Source of the DNA: Limosilactobacillus balticus
GTDB taxonomy: Bacteria; Bacillota; Bacilli; Lactobacillales; Lactobacillaceae
NCBI RefSeq assembly: GCF_014145615.1
Contig: NZ_JACIVH010000065.1
Coordinates: forward strand, 67,001 to 131,000
Length of the DNA stretch: 64,000 bases
Reading direction: 5' to 3'
In this document: one piece after another, positions 37,514 through 48,028 of the stretch
Numbering within the stretch: the first letter of the stretch is position 1
Layout of the letters: each line of letters opens with the position of its first letter
Notes under the pieces: model-generated
Database searches by the model: none
What the model was told of the DNA's origin: nothing
What the model saw: only the letters and a program-made list of their open reading frames with translations
Program-made: the position numbers and the translations under genes

Positions 37514-40500
37514 GTGGGATTAAGTCGCCAAGAATTATTTGGAAAACTATTAGAACAAATTCACTTTCCGGAAAAAGACAATTCTGCATTCAGAAATGCC
37601 GCAGTTCAATCAGTTATTGTTCATAAAAAGTCTCGGCAGTGGGAGTTTCACTTAATCTTTAATAAAGCTTTGCCGTATGACCTATTTACACAGTTCAATC
37701 AGAGCTTACAACTCGGGTTCAAAGATATTGCTAAAGTTAGTTTAAAGATTAGTACTCCCATGACAGAACTTGATGAATCACAGATAGCTAATTATTGGCA
37801 GTTCATAATTAATAAAGCAATTAGTGATACACCAATGCTCCAACAAGCTTGCTTACAAACAGCTCCCGAAGTTAAGGATGGCCGTGTGACGCTGGTTGTC
37901 GAAAATGAGGTACTTAAAGACTTACTAGCACAGAAAGCATTAGATAAGATTGAAAAATCATACCAAGAGCTAGGTTTTCCTAAATTTAGGATTCACCCAT
38001 TTGTTGACCAGTCAGCCTCGCAAGCAAAAATTGAAGAATTAAAGGCTAAACATGAGAAGGCGGATGCTGCGCTTGCTGCCAAGGCGGCTGCCCGTATCAA
38101 GAAAAATGAGGCCGCAAAGAAGACAGCAAAGAAAAGTGCACCAGTCGCACCTGCCGATGGTCCAGTCCAACTTGGCCGAATGATTGATAGTAAGCAGAAT
38201 GTTATTCAAATGAAAGACATTGAGGGTGAAGAGCGGTCTGTGGTTGTTGAAGGATATGTATTTAATGCAGAAATTCGGGAACTGCGCTCAGGTCGTCAAT
38301 TATTAACGTTTGAAATTACGGACTATACTTCTTCTTTTGCTGTAAAAAAATTCTCACGTAACAGTGATGAAGAAGCACAATTTGCCAATATCAAAGCAGG
38401 AATGTGGTTGAAAGTTCGCGGACCGGTGCAAGAAGATACCTGGATGCGAGACTTAGTAATCACGGCTTATGATGTTAATGAAGTAACTCATACAGCGCGT
38501 CAAGATAAAGCTCCTCAAGATGATAAACGAGTTGAACTTCATACGCATACAACAATGAGTCAGATGGATGCCACTAATTCGATTACTGAGCTTGCAACTC
38601 GTGCTCATAAGTGGGGACATCCAGCAATTGCAGTAACCGATCATGGAAATGTCCAGGCGTTCCCAGAAGCATTTAGTGTGGCTCAAAAAACGGGCATTAA
38701 AATGCTATATGGGATGGAAGCTAATGTTGTTGATGATGGAATTCCATTGGTATATAACGAGAATCATGAAGAACTTGCTCATCAGACCTATGTCATTTTT
38801 GACGTGGAAACGACAGGGTTATCAGCAATTTACGATAAGGTAATTGAATTATCTGCGGTTAAAATGCAAGATGGGAATGTCTTAGAACGTTTTGATGAAT
38901 TCATCGATCCTGGTTTCCCATTATCAGAACAAACAACTAATTTAACTAGTATCACTACTGAAATGGTTCAGGGTTCCAAAACTGAAGAAGAAGTTTTTCA
39001 GATGTTCAAGGACTTTTGTAAGGGCTGTATTATTGCTGGTCATAACGTTTCATTTGATATGGGCTTTATGAATACTGGCTATGAACGTCATCAAATGGGA
39101 AAAATCACGGAACCGGTAATCGATACATTACCACTGGCGCGATTCTTATATCCTGACATGCGAGGTTATCGATTAAACACGCTTAGTAAAAAGTTCAAAG
39201 TCGCGTTGGAACACCACCACCGTGCTAATTATGATTCGGAAGCTACAGGACACTTACTTTATAAGTTCCTGAAAGATGCTGAAGCCCGTTATGATGTGAA
39301 ATATGTGGATGATTTAAACAAGCATATGGAAGAAAATAATGCTTATCGTCATGCTCGACCTTTTCATGTAACGATTTTTGCTCAGACCCAGGCAGGCTTG
39401 AAAAACTTATTTAAGTTAGTATCGTTATCAAACGTTGAATATTTTTACCGGGTACCCCGGATCCCGCGGACGGTGTTAACGAAATATCGTGAAGGACTGC
39501 TTTTGGGAACTGCTTGTTCATCGGGGGAAGTATTTACCGCGATGATGGAAAAAGGTTACGATCAAGCATTAGAAAAGGCCCGTTATTATGATTTTATTGA
39601 GGTTCAGCCCAAGCCAAACTATGCACCGTTGCTTGAACAACACGTGATTGCAGATGAAGAGCATCTTGAAGATATCCTCAAAAATATGGTCAAACTAGGG
39701 GATGAGTTGGAAAAAACAGTGGTTGCCACTGGGGATGTTCATTACCTTGATCCGCATGATGGCATTTACCGTAAGATCTTGATTAATTCGCAAGGTGGCG
39801 CAAACCCGTTAAATCGAACTGAGCGTCCAGAAGTTCACTTTAGAACGACTGATGAAATGTTAAATGAATTTGCTTTTCTCGGTGAAGAAAAGGCTCACGA
39901 ATTAGTTGTGGAGAATAGTAATAAGATTGCCGCCGAGATCGATGACAATATTCGACCAGTAAAAGATAAACTTTATCCGCCACATATGAAAGGGGCCGAA
40001 CAGGAAATTCAAGATCGGACATGGAATACCGCTAGAAAATGGTATGGTGATCCTTTGCCACAACTAGTGCAAGACCGGATTGAATTAGAGTTAAACAGTA
40101 TTGTTAAGAACGGTTTCTCTGTTCACTATTTAATTGCTCAACGACTAGTAGCTAAGTCTAACAAAGATGGATACTTAGTAGGTTCACGGGGATCTGTTGG
40201 CTCAAGTGTAGTTGCAACTCTTTCGGGAATTACAGAAGTTAACCCCTTGCCACCACATTATCGTTGCCCAAACTGTCAATTTACCCACTTCTATACGCAA
40301 GGAGAATATAGTTCAGGTTTCGATTTACCAGATAAAAAATGTCCAAAGTGTGGCACGTTAATGGTAAAAGACGGTCATGATATTCCATTCCAAACCTTCC
40401 TTGGGTTTAAGGGTAATAAGGTGCCGGATATTGATTTAAACTTCTCTGGTGACTACCAGCCAATTGCCCATAACTATATGAAAGTTTTGTTCGGTGAAAA

Positions 40501-41845
40501 GAACGTATTCCGTGCCGGGACGATTGGTACGGTTGCCGATAAGACGGCATATGGGTATGTGAAGGCTTACGAACGAGATACAGAAAAGGAATTTAGAAAG
40601 GCAGAAGAGGATCGCTTAGCAAAGGGAGCTACTGGTGTTAAGCGAACTACTGGTCAGCACCCAGCAGGCATTATTATCGTCCCTGATGATATGGACATTT
40701 ATGACTTTACACCCGTTCAGTATCCTGCTGATGACCAAACAGCTGCCTGGGAAACAACCCACTTTGATTTCCACTCGATTCACGATAACATTCTTAAAAT
40801 GGATATTTTGGGACATGATGACCCAACGATGATTCGTGCCTTGCAAGATTTATCAGGAATTGATCCTCAGTCGATTCCAATGGATGATCCAGGGGTGATG
40901 GCCCTATTCTCTAGTCCTAAGGTATTAGGAGTAACTGAAGAACAAATTCAAAGTAAAACTGGTACGCTAGGATTACCGGAATTCGGGACGCGGTTTGTCC
41001 GGGGGATGCTGGAGGATACTCATCCGAAAAACTACTCGCAATTATTACAAATTTCTGGTCTTTCACATGGGACTGGTGTGTGGCTAGATAATGCCCAGGA
41101 ACTAATCAAACAGGGAATTGCTACTATCGCTAATGTGATTGGTTGCCGTGATAACATCATGACCGACTTAATCCACTATGGGATGGATTCAGAAATTTCT
41201 TTCCAAATTATGGAACACGTACGGAAAGGACGCGGAATTCCAGACGAGTGGCAGGAAAAAATGCACGAAGCTAATGTTCCTCAATGGTACATGGACTCAT
41301 GTTTGAAGATTAAGTACATGTTCCCACGGGCGCACGCGGCTGCTTATGTTTTGATGGCCCTACGAATTGCTTACTTTAAGGTTTACTTCCCATTAGTTTA
41401 TTATTGTGCATTCTTCTCTGTGCGCGCAGATGACTTTGATGTAGTAGCGATGTCTCATGGTAAAGATGCGGTTAAGCAACGGATGAAAGAAATCAATGAT
41501 AAGGGAAATGATGCTAGTGCAAAAGAGAAGAATCTCTTAACCATTCTTGAACTAGCTAATGAGATGCTGGAACGGGGCTTTAAATTTAAGATGGTTGATA
41601 TTGAAAAATCAGATGCCTCCGATTGGTTAATTGATGGTGATTCATTAATTGCACCATTCCGAGCAGTTCCTGGATTAGGACTAAACGTTGCTAAGCAAAT
41701 TGTTGCTGCACGTGAAGAACGACCATTCCTTTCTAAAGAAGATTTAGCAGAGCGCGGAAAGGTTTCGCAAACGCTAATTGACTTCTTAACGGATAATCAC
41801 GTATTAGATAAGTTGCCTGATGAAAATCAGCTTAGCTTGTTTTAA
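37514..41845 (+). CDS. polC: DNA polymerase III alpha subunit, PolC type
   Basis: Replicative polymerase of low-GC Gram-positives; 1443 residues. Domains in order: N-terminal region, OB-fold (about 225-320), split PHP domain ([13 protein letters not shown] near 340), inserted 3'-5' exonuclease ([11 protein letters not shown] near 425, HNVSFDMGF), PHP second half, zinc ribbon (C-x2-C ... CPKCG, near 915-955), catalytic palm ([12 protein letters not shown] near 975) and C-terminal helices. The GTG start at 37514 follows AGGAGG. All expected parts are present and it looks full length. Confidence 0.98.
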   Translation: MGLSRQELFGKLLEQIHFPEKDNSAFRNAAVQSVIVHKKSRQWEFHLIFNKALPYDLFTQFNQSLQLGFKDIAKVSLKISTPMTELDESQIANYWQFIINKAISDTPMLQQACLQTAPEVKDGRVTLVVENEVLKDLLAQKALDKIEKSYQELGFPKFRIHPFVDQSASQAKIEELKAKHEKADAALAAKAAARIKKNEAAKKTAKKSAPVAPADGPVQLGRMIDSKQNVIQMKDIEGEERSVVVEGYVFNAEIRELRSGRQLLTFEITDYTSSFAVKKFSRNSDEEAQFANIKAGMWLKVRGPVQEDTWMRDLVITAYDVNEVTHTARQDKAPQDDKRVELHTHTTMSQMDATNSITELATRAHKWGHPAIAVTDHGNVQAFPEAFSVAQKTGIKMLYGMEANVVDDGIPLVYNENHEELAHQTYVIFDVETTGLSAIYDKVIELSAVKMQDGNVLERFDEFIDPGFPLSEQTTNLTSITTEMVQGSKTEEEVFQMFKDFCKGCIIAGHNVSFDMGFMNTGYERHQMGKITEPVIDTLPLARFLYPDMRGYRLNTLSKKFKVALEHHHRANYDSEATGHLLYKFLKDAEARYDVKYVDDLNKHMEENNAYRHARPFHVTIFAQTQAGLKNLFKLVSLSNVEYFYRVPRIPRTVLTKYREGLLLGTACSSGEVFTAMMEKGYDQALEKARYYDFIEVQPKPNYAPLLEQHVIADEEHLEDILKNMVKLGDELEKTVVATGDVHYLDPHDGIYRKILINSQGGANPLNRTERPEVHFRTTDEMLNEFAFLGEEKAHELVVENSNKIAAEIDDNIRPVKDKLYPPHMKGAEQEIQDRTWNTARKWYGDPLPQLVQDRIELELNSIVKNGFSVHYLIAQRLVAKSNKDGYLVGSRGSVGSSVVATLSGITEVNPLPPHYRCPNCQFTHFYTQGEYSSGFDLPDKKCPKCGTLMVKDGHDIPFQTFLGFKGNKVPDIDLNFSGDYQPIAHNYMKVLFGEKNVFRAGTIGTVADKTAYGYVKAYERDTEKEFRKAEEDRLAKGATGVKRTTGQHPAGIIIVPDDMDIYDFTPVQYPADDQTAAWETTHFDFHSIHDNILKMDILGHDDPTMIRALQDLSGIDPQSIPMDDPGVMALFSSPKVLGVTEEQIQSKTGTLGLPEFGTRFVRGMLEDTHPKNYSQLLQISGLSHGTGVWLDNAQELIKQGIATIANVIGCRDNIMTDLIHYGMDSEISFQIMEHVRKGRGIPDEWQEKMHEANVPQWYMDSCLKIKYMFPRAHAAAYVLMALRIAYFKVYFPLVYYCAFFSVRADDFDVVAMSHGKDAVKQRMKEINDKGNDASAKEKNLLTILELANEMLERGFKFKMVDIEKSDASDWLIDGDSLIAPFRAVPGLGLNVAKQIVAAREERPFLSKEDLAERGKVSQTLIDFLTDNHVLDKLPDENQLSLF

Positions 41846-41864
41846 CGAAAACATGCTTCATTGC

Positions 41865-41893
41865 TTGCCAGTGGCCATGTTACATGCTACAAT
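41865..41893 (+). promoter_or_regulatory. rimP-nusA-infB operon promoter
   Basis: TTGCCA (41865-41870), a 17-base spacer and TACAAT (41888-41893) preceded by TGC, an extended -10. Transcription would start near 41900, directly before a terminator-like hairpin. Confidence 0.75.
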
Positions 41894-41916
41894 AGATTAT
41901 GGTAAATAACTCGTGG

Positions 41917-41946
41917 GAGTGAGCAGAGATGCTCGCTCTTTTTATT
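41917..41946 (+). terminator. Attenuator-like hairpin in the rimP-nusA leader
   Basis: GAGTGAGCA (41917-41925) pairs with TGCTCGCTC (41930-41938) through nine pairs, one of them G-U, with a GAGA loop, then TTTTTATT. It lies after the promoter and before the rimP Shine-Dalgarno, so it must be read through for expression. Confidence 0.75.
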
Positions 41947-41968
41947 GCAAATAATGGAGGTGACACGT

Positions 41969-42442
41969 TTGAGCAGTGTTGTAGAAACTGTAACAGATCT
42001 TGTAACGCCGATTTTACAGGACCATGATTTTTACTTATATGACTTAGAATTTGTAAAAGAAGGTAAAAGCTGGTACCTCCGCGTTTATATTGATAAAGAC
42101 GGTGGGATTACGCTAGAGGATTGCGCACTTGTCAGTGATGAATTAAGCGAAGCATTAGATAATGTCGAACCTGATCCAATTCCACAGGCTTACTTTTTAG
42201 AGGTTTCCTCACCAGGTGCTGAACGCCCACTAAAGAAAGAGGAAGATTATCAACGAGCAATTGACCATTATATTCACATCTCTCTTTACCAACAGATTAA
42301 TGGTCAAAAGGTTTATGAGGGTACATTAACGCAATTATCTGATAAGGAAATTACATTGGATTATTTAGATAAGACTCGTCATCGGCAAATTACGATTGAT
42401 CGTCAGAAAATTGCCCAAGCCCGATTAGCAATTAAATTCTAG
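41969..42442 (+). CDS. rimP: Ribosome maturation factor RimP
   Basis: 30S subunit maturation factor; 157 residues. The family pattern is visible in [46 protein letters not shown] and the C-terminal SH3-like barrel. TTG 41969 was chosen because GGAGGTG lies 5 bases before it; in-frame TTG 41945 and ATG 41954 precede that site. It is first in the rimP-nusA-ylxR-ylxQ-infB-rbfA order conserved in Firmicutes. Confidence 0.94.
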   Translation: MSSVVETVTDLVTPILQDHDFYLYDLEFVKEGKSWYLRVYIDKDGGITLEDCALVSDELSEALDNVEPDPIPQAYFLEVSSPGAERPLKKEEDYQRAIDHYIHISLYQQINGQKVYEGTLTQLSDKEITLDYLDKTRHRQITIDRQKIAQARLAIKF

Positions 42443-42462
42443 TATTAAAGGAGTGTCGAAAG

Positions 42463-43650
42463 GTGAGTAAGCCAAAAATTAACACTGAAATGATTGGCGC
42501 CCTTGATTATCTTGAAAAAGAAAAGGGTATCAAGAAAGAGATTGTTATTGAAGCGTTAGAACAAGCACTTGAATCAGCCTACAAGCAAAACTATGGCGAT
42601 AAGAATGTTGAAGTAGAATTCAATTCATTAACTGGTAATATTAAAGTCTACGCTGTAAAAACAATTACTGATGATGAAGAAGCAGTCGAAGCAGATAGCA
42701 ACGAATTTATGAGTTTAGCTGATGCGCGGAAGCTCCCTCATGGCCAAGGTTATGATATTGGTGATGAAATTCGCGAAGAGGTTACCCCTCGTGATTTTGG
42801 TCGGATTGCTGCCCAAACTGCTAAACAAGTGGTAATGCAACGTCTTCGTGAAGAAGAACGGAAAATCATTTATGACAAGTATAAAACTTATGAAAACGAG
42901 ATTATCACTGGTGAAGTTTCACGAGAAGATAAGCGTTTTACATATGTTGATTTAGGAGATGGTGTAGAAGGTGCCATGGGCTTTAGAGATAAGATGCCTA
43001 ATGAGCACTACCATGTCCATGATCGGATTCAAGTATACGTAACGAAAGTAAATGACGATCGTCGGGGGCCACAAATCTTTGTTAGCCGGACTGCTCCAGA
43101 ACTTTTGAAACGATTATTTGAACGAGAAGTGCCTGAAATCAAAGATGGAACTGTCTTAATCGAAAATATTGCTCGTGAAGCAGGCGATCGTGCTAAGGTT
43201 GCAGTATACTCAAATGATCCTAATGTTGATCCAGTTGGGACTTGCGTTGGTCCACGAGGTTCTCGTGTCCAAGCAATCGTTAATGAACTTGATGGCGAGA
43301 ATATGGATATTGTAGAGTACGTTAAGGATCCCGCTAAGTTTATCGCTAATGCCTTGAACCCAGCAGAAGTACTTGATGTAATCTTTAACGAAGACAAGCC
43401 AGCAAGCGAAACCGAGGAGAGCGAAGGTGAAGAAACGACTGAAGGACAAACAGAACGTTCATGTACTGTCGTTGTTCCAGATAATCAATTATCTTTAGCC
43501 ATCGGTAAGCGGGGACAAAATGCTCGTCTCGCTGCTCGTTTGACTAAGTACAAGATTGATATCAAGTCTGAATCTGAAATGGCTGAAAATGATCAAGAAT
43601 CTGAAGAAGTAGCTGATTCAGAAGAAAATACTGACAATAACGAAGAATAA
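42463..43650 (+). CDS. nusA: Transcription termination/antitermination factor NusA
   Basis: RNA-polymerase-binding factor modulating pausing and termination; 395 residues. It has an N-terminal polymerase-binding domain, an S1 domain (ITGEVSREDKRFTYVDLGDGVEGAMGF, near 145) and tandem KH domains (CVGPRGSRVQAIVNEL, LAIGKRGQNARLAARLT). It ends in an acidic tail of about 25 residues. The GTG start at 42463 follows AAAGGAG. NusA could act on the operon leader hairpin, giving feedback; that is inference. Confidence 0.97.
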   Translation: MSKPKINTEMIGALDYLEKEKGIKKEIVIEALEQALESAYKQNYGDKNVEVEFNSLTGNIKVYAVKTITDDEEAVEADSNEFMSLADARKLPHGQGYDIGDEIREEVTPRDFGRIAAQTAKQVVMQRLREEERKIIYDKYKTYENEIITGEVSREDKRFTYVDLGDGVEGAMGFRDKMPNEHYHVHDRIQVYVTKVNDDRRGPQIFVSRTAPELLKRLFEREVPEIKDGTVLIENIAREAGDRAKVAVYSNDPNVDPVGTCVGPRGSRVQAIVNELDGENMDIVEYVKDPAKFIANALNPAEVLDVIFNEDKPASETEESEGEETTEGQTERSCTVVVPDNQLSLAIGKRGQNARLAARLTKYKIDIKSESEMAENDQESEEVADSEENTDNNEE

Positions 43651-43678
43651 CTAAAAATTAAGCAGCGGGGTGAAAATA

Positions 43679-43981
43679 ATGAAAAAGAGAAAAATACCGA
43701 TGCGTAAAGACATTGTTACCGGTGAAATGATGCCCAAACGGCAATTAATTCGGGTAGTTAAGAATAAGGAAAATGAGGTATCCTTAGACCCAACCGGTAA
43801 GAAGCCTGGTCGTGGAGCATATGTTGCAGTAGATGTGGATATTGCAAAGCGCGCTAAGAAAGAAAAAACTTTTGAAAAAGCTTTTCACGTTCAACTTGAT
43901 GAATCATTTTATGATGAATTAATCAAGTATGCAGACCACCTACAGGCACGACAAGAGTTATTTGGTAATGATCAAAAATAA
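43679..43981 (+). CDS. ylxR: YlxR family RNA-binding protein (RnpM)
   Basis: A 100-residue basic protein of the DUF448/YlxR family, recently linked to RNase P modulation (RnpM). Motifs: the MRKDIVTGEMMPKRQLIRVV core and PGRGAYV. ATG 43679 follows GGGGTG; an in-frame GTG at 43670 is part of that site. The typical CVxCR cysteines of YlxR are absent, as residues 6-8 read PMR. It overlaps the next gene by 14 bases. Confidence 0.9.
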   Translation: MKKRKIPMRKDIVTGEMMPKRQLIRVVKNKENEVSLDPTGKKPGRGAYVAVDVDIAKRAKKEKTFEKAFHVQLDESFYDELIKYADHLQARQELFGNDQK

Positions 43982-44279
43982 AGAACAAGTCTTAAACCTC
44001 CTTGGAATCGCTCGGCGCGCCCGGCAACTTCAAAGCGGGGAAGAGATTGTCTTAAAAAATATTCAAACTAAGAAGGCAAAGTTTGTGTTCCTAGCTTCAG
44101 ATGCTGGAAAGGCTAGTGCAAAAAAGATTACTGATAAATGTAAATTTTATGGCATTCCTTTTTCAACAGATTTCACTAGAGAACAGCTTAGCCAGGCAAC
44201 AGGGCAAGCACGAACTGTTTTTTGTGTAATGCAATCAGGTTTTGCAAGAAAGTTTGAGGAACTACTAACTATGAGATAA
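43968..44279 (+). CDS. ylxQ: YlxQ-related L7Ae-type RNA-binding protein
   Basis: A 103-residue protein of the L7Ae/L30e/Gadd45 fold, with [18 protein letters not shown] and [17 protein letters not shown]. Start ATG 43968 lies in the end of ylxR and has only a weak Shine-Dalgarno, which suggests coupled translation. Position between ylxR and infB is conserved. Kink-turn RNA binding is inferred from the fold. Confidence 0.9.
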   Translation: MIKNKEQVLNLLGIARRARQLQSGEEIVLKNIQTKKAKFVFLASDAGKASAKKITDKCKFYGIPFSTDFTREQLSQATGQARTVFCVMQSGFARKFEELLTMR

Positions 44280-44292
44280 GGAGTGTGAGCAT

Positions 44293-46536
44293 ATGGCCAA
44301 AGAACGAATTTATGAATTAGCTAAGGAATTAAAAATGCCTAGCAAAGACTTAGTTAATATGGCCAATCGGCAAGGAATGGGAGTTAAAAGTCACATGTCT
44401 TCTGTTACCCCAGATCAAGCACAACAATTACGTCAACTTGCAAAGGGTGGACAAAAAATAACTAATAATCAACACCAACCAGTAAAGAAAAATGATGGTC
44501 ATAATAAACAAAATAACCATCAAGCACAAAATCATAATCAACACCACGATCATGATAAAGCACAAAAGAAAAACAATAACCGGCAAAATAATGGACAAAA
44601 AGATCATAATCAACACCAAAACAACGGTGGTCGGTTTGGCGGCAGCTTGAATAACGATCAAGGCCGCAATGGTAAACGCTTTAATAAGAAAAACAAGAAG
44701 AATAAGAAACATAATAAGAATAAGCGGTTACGTGAGGTAGCTCATAAGCAACCAACCCAACGAAAAGATAAGCCGCTTCCAGAAGTATTAGAATATACTG
44801 ATGGAATGAATGCCCAAGACTTAGGAAAGATCTTACACCGCTCACCAGCAGAAATCGTTAAAAAATTATTTATGCTTGGTGTAATGATCAACCAAAATCA
44901 GTCACTTGATAAGGATACAATTGAATTATTAGCAACTGATTACGGAATTGAAGCTAAGGAAAAGGTTCAAGTTGATGTTTCAGATATTGATAAGATGTTT
45001 GAAGATGAACAAAATAATACTGAACATCAAGTAACGCGGCCTGCTGTTGTTACCGTTATGGGACATGTTGATCATGGTAAGACAACCTTGCTTGATAAGT
45101 TACGTCACTCTCATGTTACTGAACATGAAGCGGGAGGAATTACCCAGGAAATTGGTGCTTACCAAGTTCATTATAATGATCAATTAATTACGTTCCTTGA
45201 TACGCCAGGACACGCTGCCTTTACTGAAATGCGTGCCCGAGGAGCTAATATTACTGATATCACGGTCCTCGTTGTTGCAGCTGATGATGGGGTTATGCCT
45301 CAGACGGTTGAAGCTATTCACCACGCGCAAGCTGCTCAGACACCAATTATTGTTGCAGTTAACAAGATTGATAAACCAGGTGCAAATCCAGATCGTGTAA
45401 CTGAAGAATTAGCAAAGTACAATTTAATTCCTGAAGACTGGGGTGGAGATACAATCTTTGTTAAGATTTCTGCCAAATTTGGTAAGAATCTTGATGAATT
45501 ACTTGATATGATTCTACTTCAAGCTGAAATGCTAGAATTGAAGGCTAATCCAGAACAAAATGCGGCTGGGTCAGTTGTTGAAGCTCGTCTTGACCAAGGT
45601 CGCGGATCAGTTGCTACTGTTTTAGTGCAACAAGGAACTCTTCATGTGGGGGACCCAATTGTTGTTGGTAACACGTTTGGTCGTGTACGAACAATGACCA
45701 ATGAAAATGGGCGTCGGATTAAAGAAGCCACCCCATCTACTCCTGTTGAGATTACTGGGCTAAATGAAGTACCAGAAGCCGGGGACCGGTTTGTTGTCTT
45801 TGATGATGAAAAGACTGCCCGTGCAGCAGGTGAAGAACGGGCTAAACGTGCAATGGACAAGGAACGCCAAAAGACTTCTCACGTTACATTAGACAACCTT
45901 TTTGCTACTATGAAGAAGGGGCAAATGAAGACCTTGCCAATTATTATTAAAGCCGATGTTCAGGGATCGGTTGAAGCTTTAAGTCAAAGCCTTCAAAAGA
46001 TTAAAGTTGACGGTGTTCGTGTTGATATTATTCACCAAGCCGTTGGTGCCATTAATCAAAGTGATGTTACCTTAGCTGAAGCATCTAATGCGGTTATCAT
46101 TGGATTTAATGTTCGTCCAACCGCCGTAGCTAAGACATTAGCTGATTCTAATAGTATTGATATCCGTCTTCACCGTGTTATTTACGATGCAATTGAAGAA
46201 GTTGAAGATGCGATGAAGGGGATGCTTGAACCGGTATACAAAGAAGAAACAATTGGTCAAGTAGAAGTTCGTCAAATCTATAAGGCATCAAAAGTTGGTA
46301 CAATTGCCGGGGGAATGGTTACTTCTGGTAAGATCACCCGTGATGCAAAGGTCCGTTTAGTTCGTGATGGCGTTGTTATTTATGAAGGTGAATTAGGGAG
46401 TCTTAAGCGCTTCAAAGATGATGTCAAAGAAGTTAAGCAAGGTTACGAATGTGGTTTGACAATTGAGAACTACAATGACATCAAGGAAATGGATGTTATT
46501 GAAGCCTACAAGATGAAGGAAGTTCCAGTTAAGTAA
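44293..46536 (+). CDS. infB: Translation initiation factor IF-2
   Basis: GTPase that brings initiator tRNA to the ribosome; 747 residues. The N-terminal helix domain ([15 protein letters not shown]) is followed by an extreme Asn/Gln/His/Lys low-complexity linker (about 54-152), a second IF2-N domain (about 165-215), the G domain (GHVDHGKTT near 257, DTPGH, NKIDKP) and the C-terminal barrels. Start ATG 44293 follows AAGGAG. It is the main product of the nusA operon. Confidence 0.98.
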   Translation: MAKERIYELAKELKMPSKDLVNMANRQGMGVKSHMSSVTPDQAQQLRQLAKGGQKITNNQHQPVKKNDGHNKQNNHQAQNHNQHHDHDKAQKKNNNRQNNGQKDHNQHQNNGGRFGGSLNNDQGRNGKRFNKKNKKNKKHNKNKRLREVAHKQPTQRKDKPLPEVLEYTDGMNAQDLGKILHRSPAEIVKKLFMLGVMINQNQSLDKDTIELLATDYGIEAKEKVQVDVSDIDKMFEDEQNNTEHQVTRPAVVTVMGHVDHGKTTLLDKLRHSHVTEHEAGGITQEIGAYQVHYNDQLITFLDTPGHAAFTEMRARGANITDITVLVVAADDGVMPQTVEAIHHAQAAQTPIIVAVNKIDKPGANPDRVTEELAKYNLIPEDWGGDTIFVKISAKFGKNLDELLDMILLQAEMLELKANPEQNAAGSVVEARLDQGRGSVATVLVQQGTLHVGDPIVVGNTFGRVRTMTNENGRRIKEATPSTPVEITGLNEVPEAGDRFVVFDDEKTARAAGEERAKRAMDKERQKTSHVTLDNLFATMKKGQMKTLPIIIKADVQGSVEALSQSLQKIKVDGVRVDIIHQAVGAINQSDVTLAEASNAVIIGFNVRPTAVAKTLADSNSIDIRLHRVIYDAIEEVEDAMKGMLEPVYKEETIGQVEVRQIYKASKVGTIAGGMVTSGKITRDAKVRLVRDGVVIYEGELGSLKRFKDDVKEVKQGYECGLTIENYNDIKEMDVIEAYKMKEVPVK

Positions 46537-46555
46537 AAGCTGAGGAGAGATAAAG

Positions 46556-46915
46556 ATGCCAAGTAAACAATATCGAGTAGATCGTTTAGCTCAAGAAATT
46601 CAAAAAGATGTTGATGAAATCTTGTTAAAACGTGTTCGTGATCCACGTGTACAAAATGTTACAATTACGGGTGTGGATGTTACTGGTGATCTCCAGCAAG
46701 CAACTATCTATTACAGTATCTTGTCAGATCTTGCTTCTGATGCGGAGAAGGCACAGGCTGGATTAGATAAGGCGACTGGGTTAATTCGGAGTGAATTAGG
46801 CGCACGTCTTAATATTTTTAAGACTCCAGAAATCAAATTTGTAAGAGACCCATCAGTTGCTTACGGTAGTCGAATTGATCAACTCATTAACGACTTACAC
46901 AAAAAAGAAAAATAA
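46556..46915 (+). CDS. rbfA: Ribosome-binding factor A
   Basis: Cold-shock 30S maturation factor; 119 residues with the KH-like fold. RVDRLAQEIQKDVDEILLKRVRDPR and FVRDPSVAYGSRIDQLI are diagnostic. Start ATG 46556 follows AGGAGAG, 20 bases after infB. A 195-base gap with hairpin repeats separates it from truB. Confidence 0.97.
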   Translation: MPSKQYRVDRLAQEIQKDVDEILLKRVRDPRVQNVTITGVDVTGDLQQATIYYSILSDLASDAEKAQAGLDKATGLIRSELGARLNIFKTPEIKFVRDPSVAYGSRIDQLINDLHKKEK

Positions 46916-46923
46916 TTAGCAAA

Positions 46924-47045
46924 AGGGAGCGAGACAGAAGCCACTTGTGACTTCGTTTTTCGACGCGAAGCTAGCCTCTGTGAGCCCCCCGCAAGCAACA
47001 ATATAGGCCTCCAACGTTCGGTTCGAGCGATGGAGGCCATTGTTG
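46924..47045. repeat. Composite intergenic hairpin element between rbfA and truB
   Basis: Two nested palindromes. An imperfect outer one pairs AGGGAGCGAGACAGAAG with CCTCTGTGAGCCCCC. A strong one pairs AACAAT...GGCCTCCA (46997-47013) with TGGAGGCCATTGTT (47031-47044). No gene is present. It looks like a mobile or repeated intergenic unit that may also terminate the rbfA transcript. Confidence 0.6.
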
Positions 47046-47110
47046 TACTGCACTATTTGTCTTTTGTGAAAGTAACTTGACTTATATCATAGCCCCTTGG
47101 AGGAATAACG

Positions 47111-48016
47111 ATGGATGGAATAATACCCTTATATAAAGAACGTGGGATGACTAGTTTTGCCTGTGTTAGTCGACTACGACAAATTTTAAAAACTAAAAAG
47201 ATTGGTCATTCAGGAACACTTGATCCAGGTGTAGCGGGTGTTCTGCCAATTTGTGTTGGAAATGCTACCAAGGTTGTTGATTATTTGATGCAATCGGGGA
47301 AACAATATCAAGGTGAGCTTTTAATTGGGTTTGCGACTACTACTCAAGACCTTGATGGAGACAAAATTGAGGAAAGAGTAGTTGCAAATGAAATCCCTAC
47401 TAGTGAAATACTATCAGCCATGAATTTATTAACGGGGACAATAATACAAATCCCACCGATGTATTCGGCGGTAAAAGTAAATGGAAAAAAACTTTATGAA
47501 TATGCAAGAGCTGGTGAAACTGTTGAGCGGCCCAAACGACAAGTAACTATTAGTAAATTTGAATTACTAAGCTCAAAGTATGATGAGGAAAATAAACAGC
47601 AACGAATCCGCTTTAATGTTGAATGTAGTAAGGGTACTTACATTCGGACACTTGTTGTTGACCTTGCACGTAAACTAGGATATCCAGGAGTAATGAGTTT
47701 GTTAACACGGTTGAAGAGTGGAGGCTTTACGCTTGATCAGACTCTAAGTTTAGACGACGTTCGCGATGCTGTTGCGACCCAAACTCTCCAGCAATACTTG
47801 TATCCTTTAGATTATGCCTTGAAGGACTATCCGCAATTAACGATTCAAGAGGCTCAATGGAAAAAGGTTCAAAATGGAGGATGGCTTTCTCCAAGTGAAC
47901 TTAATACTAGTGAGAAGGAAATTGTGTTATCATTTGATGAACAAGTAAAAGCACTATATCATTTTGATCCGAAAAATAAAATGTATAAGCCAACTAAAAT
48001 GTTTGCAGTTAATTGA
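47111..48016 (+). CDS. truB: tRNA pseudouridine(55) synthase
   Basis: Makes pseudouridine 55 in the T-loop of tRNAs; 301 residues. The catalytic aspartate is in KIGHSGTLDPGVAGVLP (near 34-50), and PPMYSAVKVNGKKLYEYAR and CSKGTYIRTLVVDLA follow. Start ATG 47111 follows CTTGGAGG. ribF follows after 12 bases, the usual truB-ribF pair. Confidence 0.97.
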   Translation: MDGIIPLYKERGMTSFACVSRLRQILKTKKIGHSGTLDPGVAGVLPICVGNATKVVDYLMQSGKQYQGELLIGFATTTQDLDGDKIEERVVANEIPTSEILSAMNLLTGTIIQIPPMYSAVKVNGKKLYEYARAGETVERPKRQVTISKFELLSSKYDEENKQQRIRFNVECSKGTYIRTLVVDLARKLGYPGVMSLLTRLKSGGFTLDQTLSLDDVRDAVATQTLQQYLYPLDYALKDYPQLTIQEAQWKKVQNGGWLSPSELNTSEKEIVLSFDEQVKALYHFDPKNKMYKPTKMFAVN

Positions 48017-48028
48017 GGAGTGTAGGAG

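Noticed and set aside
44470-44640. Repetitive AATCAACACCA-like DNA that might be taken for a repeat array or CRISPR
   Set aside because: The units are irregular and in frame within infB, so they are low-complexity coding sequence. No spacer-repeat structure and no cas genes are present anywhere in the window.
44428-44712. 94-codon minus-strand hydrophobic frame inside infB
   Set aside because: It is the complement of the Asn/Lys-rich IF-2 linker; the hydrophobic residues follow from AT-rich codons and there is no start signal.
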